From Mucilaginibacter sp. (GTDB lineage: Bacteria; Bacteroidota; Bacteroidia; Sphingobacteriales; Sphingobacteriaceae), in the NCBI GenBank assembly GCA_028287895.1, contig JAQBOV010000101.1, positions 1 through 34,252 of the forward strand: a stretch of 34,252 bases of DNA. The letters are read 5' to 3'. The notes below the pieces were generated by a model that worked only from the letters and a program-made list of their open reading frames with translations, made no database searches and was not told the origin of the DNA. The position numbers were made by a program, and so were the translations under genes. Shown here piece by piece: positions 7,533-16,675 of this stretch. The number at the start of each line of letters is the position of its first letter. Within the stretch, counting starts at the first letter, position 1.

Positions 7533-8651
7533 TTATTGATTAGTTAATAATTTAAGTTTAGCATTTACCTTGTCAATTTGATCCTGGTTTCCCATTTTTG
7601 TATAAACTAACTGCAACAGCTGCAGGCATTTGACATCATTAGGAGATATTTCGTTTGCTTTTTCCAGCCACTGCCCTGCTCTTGTAATATCTTTTGTACT
7701 GTCTTCGCCGTGTTTTAAAATACCGGTTTTAAAATAAAGTATACCCAGGTTATATATCGGATCAAATACAGAACCGTTCAATTCTATTGCACGTAAATAT
7801 AGTGATTCCGCTTTATCAAATTTGTTCAGATGATCGTAACAGTTTGCTCCAATAAAGGCAACAGCTTCATTATTAGGGTTTTCATCTAATAATTGAGGCA
7901 GCAAGGGCTCCAATGCATGATAGTCTCTTTGGTTATTGTAGATATTGGCTTCGTCAAGCAACAAAAATTTGTCTCCCGGAATGTGTTTTCTTCCTTTTTT
8001 CAGAATTTGCAGCGCTTTGGCCGTGTCACCTATTGCTTTAAATGTATTAGATGCCGCTTCAATATATTCGGCTTTTGTACTGTCAGTTTTTAAAAGAGCA
8101 GTATAGTATTTTCCGGCATCAACCAAATTTCCAAGCCTGTTATTGGCATATGCGATATAAGCATTAAGATTTTTGAATTCAGGAGCATATCTTTTTGCTT
8201 TCTGAAAGGTTTGGATGGCGTTGTTATAATCTGATATGCGCATGTAATCGAAACCCCGGCGCAAAAAAACGTTGGCTATACAGCGCTTGCAGTAGTTTAT
8301 TTCAACCTGGTATTTGTAACTTTTGGGGTTAGTAATTAATTTATCCAAGTGACGACGGGTCTGGTCAAAGAAATTGGCAGGCTGCCTGAGTTTATTTAAT
8401 GAGTCGAGATAAACTATACTTGAGTAAACTACCGCTTTATATATGTTTTTTTCCAGATCAATTGAATCAGCATGTGTGTTTATCACGCTGTCAACGGATT
8501 TTTTGGCGTTTGCCAAATACTTAAAGTCTTTCTTTTGTTTATAGAAAGCAAGGTTATTTACCACATTTTTAAGCACTTCGGTTTGTCCAAAAGTAATTGA
8601 TGCAGAAAATAATAATATAAAAAGCGGTAATATTACTTTACGGCCAGCCAT
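7533..8651 (-). CDS. Exported tetratricopeptide repeat protein
   Basis: 372 residues with signal peptide MAGRKVILPLFILLFSASITFGQ. TPR units are visible at about residues 140-170 (ISDYNNAIQTFQKAKRYAPE), 175-205, 255-300 (NKFDKAESLYLRAIELNGS) and 325-345 (AGQWLEKANEISPND). The N-terminal third shares order and spacing with the neighbouring TPR protein (short repeat-free region, then conserved YK/Y segments), so the two may be an old duplication. It begins 3 bases after the gyrA stop. The role is unknown; physical coupling to gyrA may reflect only shared transcription. Confidence 0.85.
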   Translation of the reverse strand: MAGRKVILPLFILLFSASITFGQTEVLKNVVNNLAFYKQKKDFKYLANAKKSVDSVINTHADSIDLEKNIYKAVVYSSIVYLDSLNKLRQPANFFDQTRRHLDKLITNPKSYKYQVEINYCKRCIANVFLRRGFDYMRISDYNNAIQTFQKAKRYAPEFKNLNAYIAYANNRLGNLVDAGKYYTALLKTDSTKAEYIEAASNTFKAIGDTAKALQILKKGRKHIPGDKFLLLDEANIYNNQRDYHALEPLLPQLLDENPNNEAVAFIGANCYDHLNKFDKAESLYLRAIELNGSVFDPIYNLGILYFKTGILKHGEDSTKDITRAGQWLEKANEISPNDVKCLQLLQLVYTKMGNQDQIDKVNAKLKLLTNQ

Positions 8652-8654
8652 ATT

Positions 8655-11204
8655 TTATTCAGTTTCTTCGCCGGTTGATGGTTCAGCGTCCGGGTTTTCT
8701 GTGCCTTCAATATTGTCCTGCACTTCGTCCTCCGAATCATCATGTTCAATTTTTGCTATTGAAGCGATCTCATCATCGCCTTTAAGCGTGATCAATCTTA
8801 CACCCTGGGTAGCTCTTCCCATTGTCCTCAATTCGCTGATTGCTATACGTATAATGATACCCGATTTGTTGATGATCATCAGGTCTTCCTTATCAGTAAC
8901 ACCTTTTATGGCAACAAGTTTTCCTGTTTTATCGGTAATATTAAGTGTTTTAACACCCTTTCCGCCACGGTTAGTAACGCGGTAATCATCAATGTCAGTA
9001 CGTTTGCCATAGCCTTTTTCAGATACGACAAGAACCGTGGTTTCAGGATTGTCAATACTGATCATTCCAACTACTTCATCATTTGCATCTTCCAGGGTAA
9101 TACCACGAACACCTGTTGCCGTACGGCCCATTGGCCTTACTTTCGACTCGTTAAAGCGGATCGCTCTGCCTGATTTCAATGCCATTACAATTTCGCTGGT
9201 ACCGCTGGTCAGGTTAGCTTCCAGCAGCATATCGCCATCGTTAATGTTGATGGCATTAATACCATTGGCCCTCGGACGTGAATACGCCTCAAGTGAGGTT
9301 TTTTTGATGGTACCTTTACGGGTACACATAATAATGAAATTATTTTCCAGGTATTCTTTATCCTTCAGGGTGATCAGCTTGATATAAGCTTTGATATTTT
9401 CTTCTTTAGGAATATTAATAATATTCTGGATGGCACGGCCTTTTGAAGTACGTGTTCCTTCCGGAATTTCAAATACTCTGAGCCAGAAACAACGCCCCGC
9501 CTCGGTGAAGAAAAGCATGTAATTGTGGTTGGAAGCAATAAGCAAATGCTCAATAAAATCCGCGTCGCGGCTATTGCTGCCTATGGCACCTTTTCCACCC
9601 CTGCCCTGTCTGCGGTATTCTGTAAGCGGCGTGCGTTTGATATAGCCTTCGCGTGAAATGGTAATTACAACATCCTCATCCTCAATGAAATCTTCGGTAT
9701 TCATTTCTGCAGATGAGTGTACCATTTCGGTTTTGCGCTCATCACCGTATTTTTCCTTTATTTCAAGCAACTCATCTTTAATGATCTGCATGCGCAAGCC
9801 TTCATCTGCCAAAATAGTTTTGTAATATTCTATTTGTTTCATCAGCTCAGCATATTCTGCTTTGATCTTATCACGCTCAAGTCCGGTCAAACGTCTTAAG
9901 GTCATATCCAGAATAGCGCGGGCCTGTATCTCGCTCAGGCCGAACTGACTCATTAATCCGTCGCGTGCCAATTCAGGTGTATCAGAAGCCCGTATCAGTT
10001 TGATCACTTCATCCAAATGATCAAGTGCGATCAGTAAGCCTTCTAATATATGTGCACGTTTAAGCGCTTCGGCCAGTTCAAATTTGGTACGGCGTATAAT
10101 TACTTCGAGCCTGTGTTCAACAAAATGATGGATCAGGTCCCTCAGATTAAGCATCATAGGCCGGCCGTGAACAAGCGCAATATTATTTACGCTGAAAGAC
10201 GTCTGAAGCGAGGTGTACTTGTATAAGTTATTAAGTACAATTGCTGCATTTGAGTCACGCCGTATTTCATAAACAATGCGGATACCTTCCCTGTTAGATT
10301 CATCGCGTATAGCGGTGATGCCTTCCAGTTTTTTATCATTAACCAGTTCGGCGGTACGCTCGATCATGGTTGCTTTATTTACCTGGTAAGGTATTTCGGT
10401 AACTATAATACGTTCGCGGTCATTATTATAAGTTTCAATTTCGGCACGGGCCCTTAAAACGATACGGCCCCGACCGGTTTCAAAAGCATCTTTTGCACCT
10501 TCGTAACCATAGATGATACCGCCGGTAGGAAAATCCGGGCCTTTAATATATTTCATTAATTCGGTCACCTCGATCTGGCGGTTATCCATCAATGCCATTG
10601 TAGCATCAATTACTTCCGTCAAATTATGCGGCGCCATATTGGTAGCCATACCTACCGCAATACCGGAAGCACCATTCACCAGCAGGTTGGGGAATTTTGC
10701 AGGTAATACTGTCGGTTCCTGTAAGGAGTCGTCAAAGTTCAGCTGGAAATCAATGGTATCCTTGTTGATATCGGCCAGCATCTCTTCTGCTATCTTCTGC
10801 AGCCTTGCCTCGGTATACCGCATTGCCGCAGGATTATCGCCGTCAATTGATCCGTAGTTTCCCTGACCTTCAACCAAAGGGTATCGTAAGCTCCACTCCT
10901 GTGCCATACGCACCATGGTATCATACACAGATGAGTCGCCGTGCGGGTGATACTTACCCATCACCTCCCCTACAATACGTGCTGATTTTTTATAAGGCTT
11001 ATTATTGTTTAACCCCAGATCGAGCATGCCAAAAAGAACACGCCTGTGGACCGGTTTTAAACCATCGCGGACATCGGGTAACGCCCTTGACACAATCACC
11101 GACATTGAATAATCAATGTAGGCTGATCGCATTTCTTCATCAATATTTATTGGAATTATTCTGTCTTCTGGTAGTGAATTATCGTTTTCTGTTCCTTCAG
11201 CCAT
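8655..11204 (-). CDS. gyrA: DNA gyrase subunit A
   Basis: 849 residues. The breakage-reunion domain starts near residue 35 ([17 protein letters not shown]), and the catalytic Tyr is Tyr130 in [10 protein letters not shown]. The quinolone-resistance region reads [13 protein letters not shown], with Ser91 and Asp95 at the places of E. coli Ser83 and Asp87, that is, the unmutated type. The C-terminal beta-pinwheel carries a GyrA-box-like RRQGRGGKG and an acidic tail (DDSEDEV..EETE), which argues for GyrA rather than ParC. With GyrB (elsewhere) it introduces negative supercoils using ATP. It heads a minus-strand operon with two TPR genes. Confidence 0.97.
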   Translation of the reverse strand: MAEGTENDNSLPEDRIIPINIDEEMRSAYIDYSMSVIVSRALPDVRDGLKPVHRRVLFGMLDLGLNNNKPYKKSARIVGEVMGKYHPHGDSSVYDTMVRMAQEWSLRYPLVEGQGNYGSIDGDNPAAMRYTEARLQKIAEEMLADINKDTIDFQLNFDDSLQEPTVLPAKFPNLLVNGASGIAVGMATNMAPHNLTEVIDATMALMDNRQIEVTELMKYIKGPDFPTGGIIYGYEGAKDAFETGRGRIVLRARAEIETYNNDRERIIVTEIPYQVNKATMIERTAELVNDKKLEGITAIRDESNREGIRIVYEIRRDSNAAIVLNNLYKYTSLQTSFSVNNIALVHGRPMMLNLRDLIHHFVEHRLEVIIRRTKFELAEALKRAHILEGLLIALDHLDEVIKLIRASDTPELARDGLMSQFGLSEIQARAILDMTLRRLTGLERDKIKAEYAELMKQIEYYKTILADEGLRMQIIKDELLEIKEKYGDERKTEMVHSSAEMNTEDFIEDEDVVITISREGYIKRTPLTEYRRQGRGGKGAIGSNSRDADFIEHLLIASNHNYMLFFTEAGRCFWLRVFEIPEGTRTSKGRAIQNIINIPKEENIKAYIKLITLKDKEYLENNFIIMCTRKGTIKKTSLEAYSRPRANGINAININDGDMLLEANLTSGTSEIVMALKSGRAIRFNESKVRPMGRTATGVRGITLEDANDEVVGMISIDNPETTVLVVSEKGYGKRTDIDDYRVTNRGGKGVKTLNITDKTGKLVAIKGVTDKEDLMIINKSGIIIRIAISELRTMGRATQGVRLITLKGDDEIASIAKIEHDDSEDEVQDNIEGTENPDAEPSTGEETE

Positions 11205-11379
11205 TTTTCTTTTTTTGTAGAATCTTCTCTTGTAATCTGTGCGTTAAAAATTGCTTTTTAACGACCTGCGAAGTTAAGAAAATACTTCATTTTACAGCGG
11301 GATTTTATGAACATTCTGCGTTAATTTTTATTAAGAAATTAACATTATTATATCCAGGAAACAAGTGATTTTTCGCAGC

Positions 11380-11784
11380 CTACTTTTTCCTTCTCCAATG
11401 CTCCTGAACCGCCATTCCGCTTGGCAAAGTTGCCCTTAATGTCAGCGTGTCATTACGAATGGAATACAGGTAAGCTACCGGTATTCCGGTTAATTTGGAT
11501 GGCTGGCTGCAATAAGTTTCTGTCTCGATGCAGGTATCGCCTTTTAGTATATAATCGCCGGCTTCATATCTTTCAGGTTTGTTACCGCTGTCAATAACAA
11601 AGGCTTCATAATGATGCTTATCATATTTCCTTTGCAGGGTATAACCAACCGGGGGCCCCTCCTTTTTACCATTATAGATACCGCCCTGGAATTCCCAAAC
11701 GCCCTTAAGTGTTTCCTTGCTGATAAACGAGGATACCAATAAGATAAGCAGGAATGACAATATATAATTGACCGGCTTGTTCAT
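11380..11784 (-). CDS. Small exported protein of unknown function
   Basis: 134 residues with an N-terminal hydrophobic segment (residues 7-22, LSFLLILLVSSFIS), so it is exported or membrane-anchored; there is no lipobox Cys. The remainder is beta-rich: LKGVWEFQGG near residue 26 resembles the start of lipocalin-like sheets, then KYDKHHYEAF, and TLTLRATLPSG with EHWRRKK at the end. Its start codon overlaps the hemF stop by one base (TAATG), so it is translationally coupled to hemF. I do not recognise the family with confidence. Confidence 0.75.
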   Translation of the reverse strand: MNKPVNYILSFLLILLVSSFISKETLKGVWEFQGGIYNGKKEGPPVGYTLQRKYDKHHYEAFVIDSGNKPERYEAGDYILKGDTCIETETYCSQPSKLTGIPVAYLYSIRNDTLTLRATLPSGMAVQEHWRRKK

Positions 11785-12695
11785 TATACCCAGTTAATGC
11801 CTTTTTTTAATAATGACAGTGTTTTTTCTTCTTCGCTGCCGGGTATGGGCTGATAATTGTATACCCATTTTGCTGTAGGCGGCAGGCTCATCAGTATGGA
11901 TTCTATCCGTCCGTTGGTTTCCAGCCCGAAACGCGTTCCTGCATCATATACCAGGTTAAACTCGGCATAACGGCTGCGGCGCTGGTATTGCCACAATTGC
12001 TGATCTTCACTATAATCTTTATTCCGGTTTCGGTTAACAATTTCTGTATAAATAGGCGCAAATGAACGGCCTATCGCTTTCGAAAACTCAAATACCTGCT
12101 CCCAGCTTAGTTTTTCATCAGCCGTCAGGCGGTCGTAAAATATGCCGCCAATACCACGGGTTTCGTCCCGGTGTTTGATAAAAAAGTAATCATCGGCCCA
12201 TAACTTAAACCGGTGATAAAAATCATGGTGGAAATGGTCACAAACTGATTTTAAATTGCGGTGAAAATGCCGGGCATCCTCTTCAATTACATAGTGTGGG
12301 GTCAGGTCGATACCGCCGCCAAACCATCTTACAGGCTGGTCTGAGGAAAAGGACGACGGCATTTCGAAATACCGGATATTCAGGTGCACGATTGGCACCA
12401 TCGGATGATTGGGATGGATAACGATGGACACCCCGGTGGCAAAAAAGTCATCCTGCTCTACATTCAGCGCTTTTTTCATGGTATGAGGCAGATGGCCATG
12501 TACGGCTGAAAAATTCACGCCACCCTTTTCAAAAATGTTCCCATTTTGTATAATGCGGGTGCGCCCGCCTCCGCCTCCTTCCCGCTCCCACAATTCTTCT
12601 TCAAAGTGCGCCTTGCCGTCTGTAAATTCAAGTGCTGCACATATTTCATCCTGTATTTGCCGGTACTCTGCTGCTATCTGTTCCTTGCTGATCAT
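11784..12695 (-). CDS. hemF: Oxygen-dependent coproporphyrinogen III oxidase
   Basis: 303 residues, the usual length. Hallmarks in order are HPNHPMVPIVHLNIRYFE (dimer and active-site strand), RWFGGGIDLTPHYV, ARHFH, DYFFIKHRDETRGIGGIFYD (conserved His and Asp/Arg residues) and RYAEFNLVYDAGTRFGLETNGR. The enzyme decarboxylates two propionate groups of coproporphyrinogen III to give protoporphyrinogen IX with O2 as oxidant. The start MISKEQIAAEYR is typical for Bacteroidota HemF. A small exported gene overlaps its stop. Confidence 0.97.
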   Translation of the reverse strand: MISKEQIAAEYRQIQDEICAALEFTDGKAHFEEELWEREGGGGGRTRIIQNGNIFEKGGVNFSAVHGHLPHTMKKALNVEQDDFFATGVSIVIHPNHPMVPIVHLNIRYFEMPSSFSSDQPVRWFGGGIDLTPHYVIEEDARHFHRNLKSVCDHFHHDFYHRFKLWADDYFFIKHRDETRGIGGIFYDRLTADEKLSWEQVFEFSKAIGRSFAPIYTEIVNRNRNKDYSEDQQLWQYQRRSRYAEFNLVYDAGTRFGLETNGRIESILMSLPPTAKWVYNYQPIPGSEEEKTLSLLKKGINWV

Positions 12696-12705
12696 CGCGA
12701 CAAAT

Positions 12706-12824
12706 TTAGTTGATTAAGTTGACAGGTCGACTAAGTTGATTGAGTGAATAAGTTGATCAGGTTGAGCTTTTATAATAACTAGACAATAATCAATCACTTA
12801 ACTATTCCACTCAGCATCAACTAA
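12706..12824. repeat. Degenerate TTAGTTGAT-type repeat cluster between MFS gene and hemF
   Basis: The hexamer agttga (or ggttga) occurs at 12708, 12717, 12734, 12751 and 12760. The spacings are 9, 17, 17 and 9 bases. The outermost copy TTAGTTGAT (12706-12714) is matched by its reverse complement ATCAACTAA at 12816-12824, which runs into the MFS stop codon. This may be a simple decayed repeat or a multi-site operator for hemF; the sequence alone does not separate these. Confidence 0.5.
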
Positions 12825-14049
12825 CTTCCACATAATCCAGTTCTTTATGAAAGCTTTCTTTTAACTGGCTTAATGAGAACAGCGCTATAGCAGTAAGAAT
12901 AAACATCATGATATACCCGCTGTTGATCATACCATAACGCATAACAAACAGGTTAAATACTGCATTGATGGGTATTAATGAGCCTCTTACAAAATTAGGA
13001 ACGGTTGTAGTAACCGTTGAGCGGATATTGGTACCGAATTGCTCGGCAGCAATAGTTACAAATGTGGCCCAATAACCCACCGCAAAACCCATGAAAAAGC
13101 AGAGCCATACAAACTGATGGTTGGTAATACCTTTTGCGCTCAGATAGGCCACAACACTGATCAGCGACAATACCAGGTAAATGAACATAGTGGTCTTTCG
13201 TGATTTGGTGATCTGAGCCAATATTGCAGCAAATATTCCTCCAATAGAAATACCTACATAAGTATATAATATACCCGTTCCGGCACTTAAAGGTTCTTTG
13301 GCGCCTAATGCTTTGCCCAGTTCGGGCGATTGAGTAACCAATATCCCCACCACATACCATAATGGAGCCCCTATTAATATGCAGTACAAATATTTTAAAA
13401 AGCGCTTTCTGTCGGTAAAAAGCATGAATATATTTCCTTTTGATACATTAGTTTCAGCCACACTTTTATACATCCCCGATTCAAAGGTCCCCATTCTCAG
13501 TAAGAGCAATATTATTCCTAATCCTCCGCCCACATAATATGCGGTGCGCCAATCATATTTACCGACGATCGCAGCAGCAACTGCACCTAGTAGACCGATC
13601 ACTGCCACCAACATGGTGCCATATCCCCGCTTTTCCTTGCTTAATGTTTCGCTGACCAGGGTTATACCGGCTCCTAATTCGCCTGCAAGGCCAATACCGG
13701 CAATAAAACGAATAATAGAATACCAGGTAACATCGTGCACCATCCCATTAGCAAAGTTACCGAGTGAATACAGTAATATCGATCCGAAAAGTACTTTAAT
13801 GCGGCCCAGCTTATCGCCGATAATTCCCCATAATATTCCGCCTAATAATAAGCCCCACATTTGCATATTGATCACATGCACACCTGTTAAACGCATATCT
13901 GCATCAGAAACGCCAATGTCATGCAGGCTTTTGACCCTTACTATCGAAAAAATTACCAAATCATAGATGTCTACAAAGTAACCTAAGGAAGCAACTAGTA
14001 CCAGGAAAATAACATTGCGGGTAGCTTTGGCCGGAACAGCGTCAATCAT
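12817..14049 (-). CDS. MFS transporter (MHS/AAHS-like), paralogue 1
   Basis: 410 residues, with 12 predicted transmembrane helices. The MFS loop signature GDKLGRIKVL appears after TM2, and GLAGELGAGITLVSE and KEKRGYGT follow. The layout (short N-terminus, MFS_1 type, family sugar/metabolite porters) fits the metabolite:H+ symporter or aromatic acid:H+ groups, but the substrate is not predictable. It is the downstream copy of a tandem pair; most residues are identical or similar to the next gene, including VASLGYFVD and the -SFHKELDYVEV C-terminus. The gap between the two genes is 95 bases. Confidence 0.88.
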   Translation of the reverse strand: MIDAVPAKATRNVIFLVLVASLGYFVDIYDLVIFSIVRVKSLHDIGVSDADMRLTGVHVINMQMWGLLLGGILWGIIGDKLGRIKVLFGSILLYSLGNFANGMVHDVTWYSIIRFIAGIGLAGELGAGITLVSETLSKEKRGYGTMLVAVIGLLGAVAAAIVGKYDWRTAYYVGGGLGIILLLLRMGTFESGMYKSVAETNVSKGNIFMLFTDRKRFLKYLYCILIGAPLWYVVGILVTQSPELGKALGAKEPLSAGTGILYTYVGISIGGIFAAILAQITKSRKTTMFIYLVLSLISVVAYLSAKGITNHQFVWLCFFMGFAVGYWATFVTIAAEQFGTNIRSTVTTTVPNFVRGSLIPINAVFNLFVMRYGMINSGYIMMFILTAIALFSLSQLKESFHKELDYVEVS

Positions 14050-14144
14050 AAAAAAACAATAATTAATTGGGCTAATTTAAAGGTAAATAATAAATGGAAG
14101 AATAATTTTTAAAATAATGTGTTGCAACAGCCTTTTACGGTCTC

Positions 14145-15404
14145 TTATATTGCTAATTCAGGTTCAGCCGTGTCCTTGACTTCCACGTAATCCAGATCTT
14201 TGCTGAAACTTTCTTTTAATTGACTTAGGGAGAATATGGCGATACCTGTAAGAGCAAATAGCATAATATAGCCACTTTTGATCATACCATAATGAGCTAC
14301 GAACAGGCCAAATAGCGCATTAATCGGTATTAATGTCGCTCTGATAAAATTTGGAACCGTTGTTGCAACTGTTGATCTTATGTTGGTGCCAAACTGCTCT
14401 GCTGCAATAGTAACCAATGTTGCAAAATACCCACCTGTAACACCCATAAGCAAACAAAGCAATATAAACTGATGATTGGTTATGCCTGTGGAACTTAGAA
14501 AAATTGAAATACTTATCGTATCTAAAACAAGAAATACCAGCATGGTTAACTTTCTTGATCTGGTAACCTGGGCCAATATCGCCGCAAGTATGTTACCAAT
14601 TGCCGCCCCAGCGTAACTGTACATAATACCCGTACCTGCGGTGATCGTTTCTTTTGCACCCAACGCTTTAGTAAATTCGGGAGACAGCGTAAGTATGATA
14701 CCGATAACATACCACAATGGGGCTCCAATTAAAATACAGGACATGTATTTTAAAAATCGCTTTCTGTTTGTAAATAGTATGAATATATTTCCTTTTGATA
14801 CACCGGCTTTTGCTACATTTTTATACAAGCCTGATTCAAAGGTTCCCATTCGCAGTAAAAGCAATATCATACCCAGTCCTCCACCAATATAGTAAGCTGT
14901 ACGCCAATCGTACTTGCCTGCCATACCCGCAACGACAGCGCCTAAAAGACCAACAACAGAAATCATCATGGTGCCATATCCCCTCTTTTCTTTACTTAAT
15001 GCCTCGCTAACCAAGGTAATACCTGCACCCAATTCACCCGCCAGGCCTACACCGCCAATAAAACGAATGATGGCATAAGAATCAATATCATGCACCATAC
15101 CATTGGCGAAGTTTGCAAGGGAATATACCAGGATCGAACCGAAAAGAACTTTGATCCGGCCCAGTTTATCACCTAAAATACCCCATAATATTCCGCCTAA
15201 TAATAAGCCGAACATCTGCATATTGATCACATAAACGCCCTTTAAACGGATGTCGGCGTCAGCAATACCTATATCCTGCAGGCTTTTAACCCTTACGATT
15301 GAAAAAATCATAAGATCATATACATCAACAAAATAGCCCAGGGAAGCAACACATACCAGCAAAATAACATTGCGGGAAGTTTTAACTGTTGGAGAATCAG
15401 TCAT
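14145..15404 (-). CDS. MFS transporter (MHS/AAHS-like), paralogue 2
   Basis: 419 residues with the same MFS architecture as its downstream neighbour: GDKLGRIKVL after TM2, GLAGELGAGITLVSE in TM4-5 region, KEKRGYGTMM and a C-terminal DLDYVEVKDTAEP. It is nine residues longer at the C-terminus. The two genes are a tandem duplication that has diverged mainly in TM8-TM10 and in the loops near residues 200-300, which is where substrate range could differ. The substrate is unknown. It starts MTDSPTVKTSRN. Confidence 0.88.
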   Translation of the reverse strand: MTDSPTVKTSRNVILLVCVASLGYFVDVYDLMIFSIVRVKSLQDIGIADADIRLKGVYVINMQMFGLLLGGILWGILGDKLGRIKVLFGSILVYSLANFANGMVHDIDSYAIIRFIGGVGLAGELGAGITLVSEALSKEKRGYGTMMISVVGLLGAVVAGMAGKYDWRTAYYIGGGLGMILLLLRMGTFESGLYKNVAKAGVSKGNIFILFTNRKRFLKYMSCILIGAPLWYVIGIILTLSPEFTKALGAKETITAGTGIMYSYAGAAIGNILAAILAQVTRSRKLTMLVFLVLDTISISIFLSSTGITNHQFILLCLLMGVTGGYFATLVTIAAEQFGTNIRSTVATTVPNFIRATLIPINALFGLFVAHYGMIKSGYIMLFALTGIAIFSLSQLKESFSKDLDYVEVKDTAEPELAI

Positions 15405-15466
15405 AAAAGCGATAATTGGTTTATCTAATCTAGGTAATTAAATGAAAATCAACCAATTATTTGCAT

Positions 15467-15494
15467 AAAAAAACCCCTGTATCTGTACAGAGGT
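15467..15494 (-). terminator. Rho-independent terminator of the cold-shock gene
   Basis: On the minus strand CCTCTGTA / TACAGGGG forms an 8-bp stem with one mismatch and a 4-base loop (15474-15493), followed by seven T residues (complement of 15467-15473). It starts 22 bases after the cold-shock stop codon. Confidence 0.8.
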
Positions 15495-15515
15495 CCTCGA
15501 TTCAGAATAAATGAA

Positions 15516-15713
15516 TTATATCTTTTTCACGTTTACCGCCTGTAATCCCTTTCTGCCTTCTTCCACATCATACTCAACGCTATCGTTATCTTTTATGGCA
15601 TTTACGCCGCCCTGCACATCTTTAAAATGTACAAAAAGATCTTTACCGTCTTCGGTTACAATAAAACCGTAGCCTTTTTGTGTGTTAAACCATTTTACTT
15701 TTCCAGTTTTCAT
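15516..15713 (-). CDS. Cold-shock domain protein (CspA family)
   Basis: 65 residues, standard family length. It starts MKTGKVKWFNTQKGYGFI with the RNP1 motif KGYGFI and continues with RNP2 DLFVHF. It binds single-stranded RNA or DNA and acts as an RNA chaperone. The 5' region to the likely promoter (about 100 nt) is AT-rich and long enough for the structured leader that cold-shock mRNAs often carry, but I did not fold it. It stands alone with its own terminator. Confidence 0.95.
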   Translation of the reverse strand: MKTGKVKWFNTQKGYGFIVTEDGKDLFVHFKDVQGGVNAIKDNDSVEYDVEEGRKGLQAVNVKKI

Positions 15714-15820
15714 AATATTGTTATTCTATTAATTTTTTTGTCAGAGATTAAAAACTAAAGCCAAACTGAAATAAAATTGGTATTAATTATCAGAAAGCAT
15801 TATAATATTAACTCGTTTTT

Positions 15821-15848
15821 CAAATATATAAAATTATTATATAACAAA
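15821..15848 (-). promoter_or_regulatory. Candidate Bacteroidota promoter of the cold-shock gene
   Basis: On the minus strand TATATTTG at 15821-15828 fits the -7 consensus TAnnTTTG, and TTTG at 15845-15848 could be the -33 element. The 16-base spacer is shorter than the usual about 19-21, so this is tentative. It predicts a start site near 15814 and a 5' leader of about 100 nt. Confidence 0.4.
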
Positions 15849-15854
15849 TAAAAA

Positions 15855-16490
15855 TTATTTATTTGGTTGTGGGGTCATTCGCAGGTATGGTTTTATCTGT
15901 GTAAATCCTTTTGGAAATTTGGCAGGAATGTCCTCTGTTTTAATTGCAGGCACTACTACCACGTCCTCCCCTTCCTTCCAATCAGCAGGTGTGGCCACAC
16001 TATAATTGGCTGTGAGCTGCAAAGAATCGATCACGCGCAAAATTTCCTGGAAGTTTCTTCCTGTCGAAGCCGGGTAAGTAATGGTCAATTTGATGGTTTT
16101 ATCAGGTGCAATAACAAATAAGGAACGTACAGTAGCTGTTAATGAGGCATTTGGATGGATCATATCATAGGCTAGAGCGATCTCACGGTTCTCATCGCCT
16201 ATGATCGGGAAGTTGACCTCCACATTCTGGGTCTCATTAATATCGTTTATCCATCCTTTATGCGATTCAACCGAATCTACGCTTAAGGCGATCACTTTTA
16301 CATTACGTTTGTCAAACTCCTCTTTTAATGATGCGGTTTTACCCAATTCTGTTGTACATACCGGTGTATAGTCTGCAGGGTGAGAAAATAATACTCCCCA
16401 GCTATTGCCCAGGTACTCATAAAAATCTATTTCGCCTTCTGATGTTTTAGCCTTAAAGTTTGGGGCTACATCACCTAATCTTAAGCTCAT
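15855..16490 (-). CDS. 1-Cys peroxiredoxin (Prx6/AhpC-TSA family)
   Basis: 211 residues, with AhpC/TSA domain and 1-Cys Prx C-terminal domain. The peroxidatic Cys is in HPADYTPVCTTELG near residue 45. IALSVDSVESHKGWI and FPIIGDENREIALAYDMI follow. The C-terminal half (ADWKEGEDVVVVPAI, FPKGFTQIKPYLRMTPQPNK) is the mark of Prx6. It reduces peroxides in the cytosol with an external thiol. It is transcribed divergently from the GH15 gene, so the 185-base gap at 16491-16675 carries two promoters. Confidence 0.95.
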   Translation of the reverse strand: MSLRLGDVAPNFKAKTSEGEIDFYEYLGNSWGVLFSHPADYTPVCTTELGKTASLKEEFDKRNVKVIALSVDSVESHKGWINDINETQNVEVNFPIIGDENREIALAYDMIHPNASLTATVRSLFVIAPDKTIKLTITYPASTGRNFQEILRVIDSLQLTANYSVATPADWKEGEDVVVVPAIKTEDIPAKFPKGFTQIKPYLRMTPQPNK

Positions 16491-16675
16491 AATGTTAAAT
16501 TTTAATATTGTTTAATATGCAATTATGGAGATAAAGTTACAGCGATTGTTGATATAATCAATAGGGATTTTTAAATAATCTATTTAATACGTATACATTA
16601 TAGTTATTTATTGCACCAACATTATAATAAAAATATTGTTGAAGCTAATTAAGACGTCAACTTACACCGGATTTA

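Noticed and set aside
11320..11343. GTTAATTT/AAATTAAC 8-bp inverted repeat upstream of gyrA
   Set aside because: Only A/T-rich pairs and no T-run; a random AT-rich stem is likely, and it is 40 bases or more from the neighbouring stop.
10805..11368. 187-codon open frame on the plus strand across the 5' end of gyrA
   Set aside because: It lies antisense to a strongly conserved coding region, has no domain or signal, and reads as a codon-bias shadow.
12701..12708. TAAATTTG -7 box only 5 bases before the hemF ATG
   Set aside because: It would make a leaderless mRNA and has no -33 TTTG; it may be part of the TTAGTTGAT repeat set.
16549..16561. TTGAT-ATA-ATCAA inverted repeat between the peroxiredoxin and GH15 genes, like an FNR/CRP half-site pair
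   Set aside because: The spacer is 3 bases rather than the 4 of TTGATNNNNATCAA, the DNA is very AT-rich, and no other evidence supports a site.
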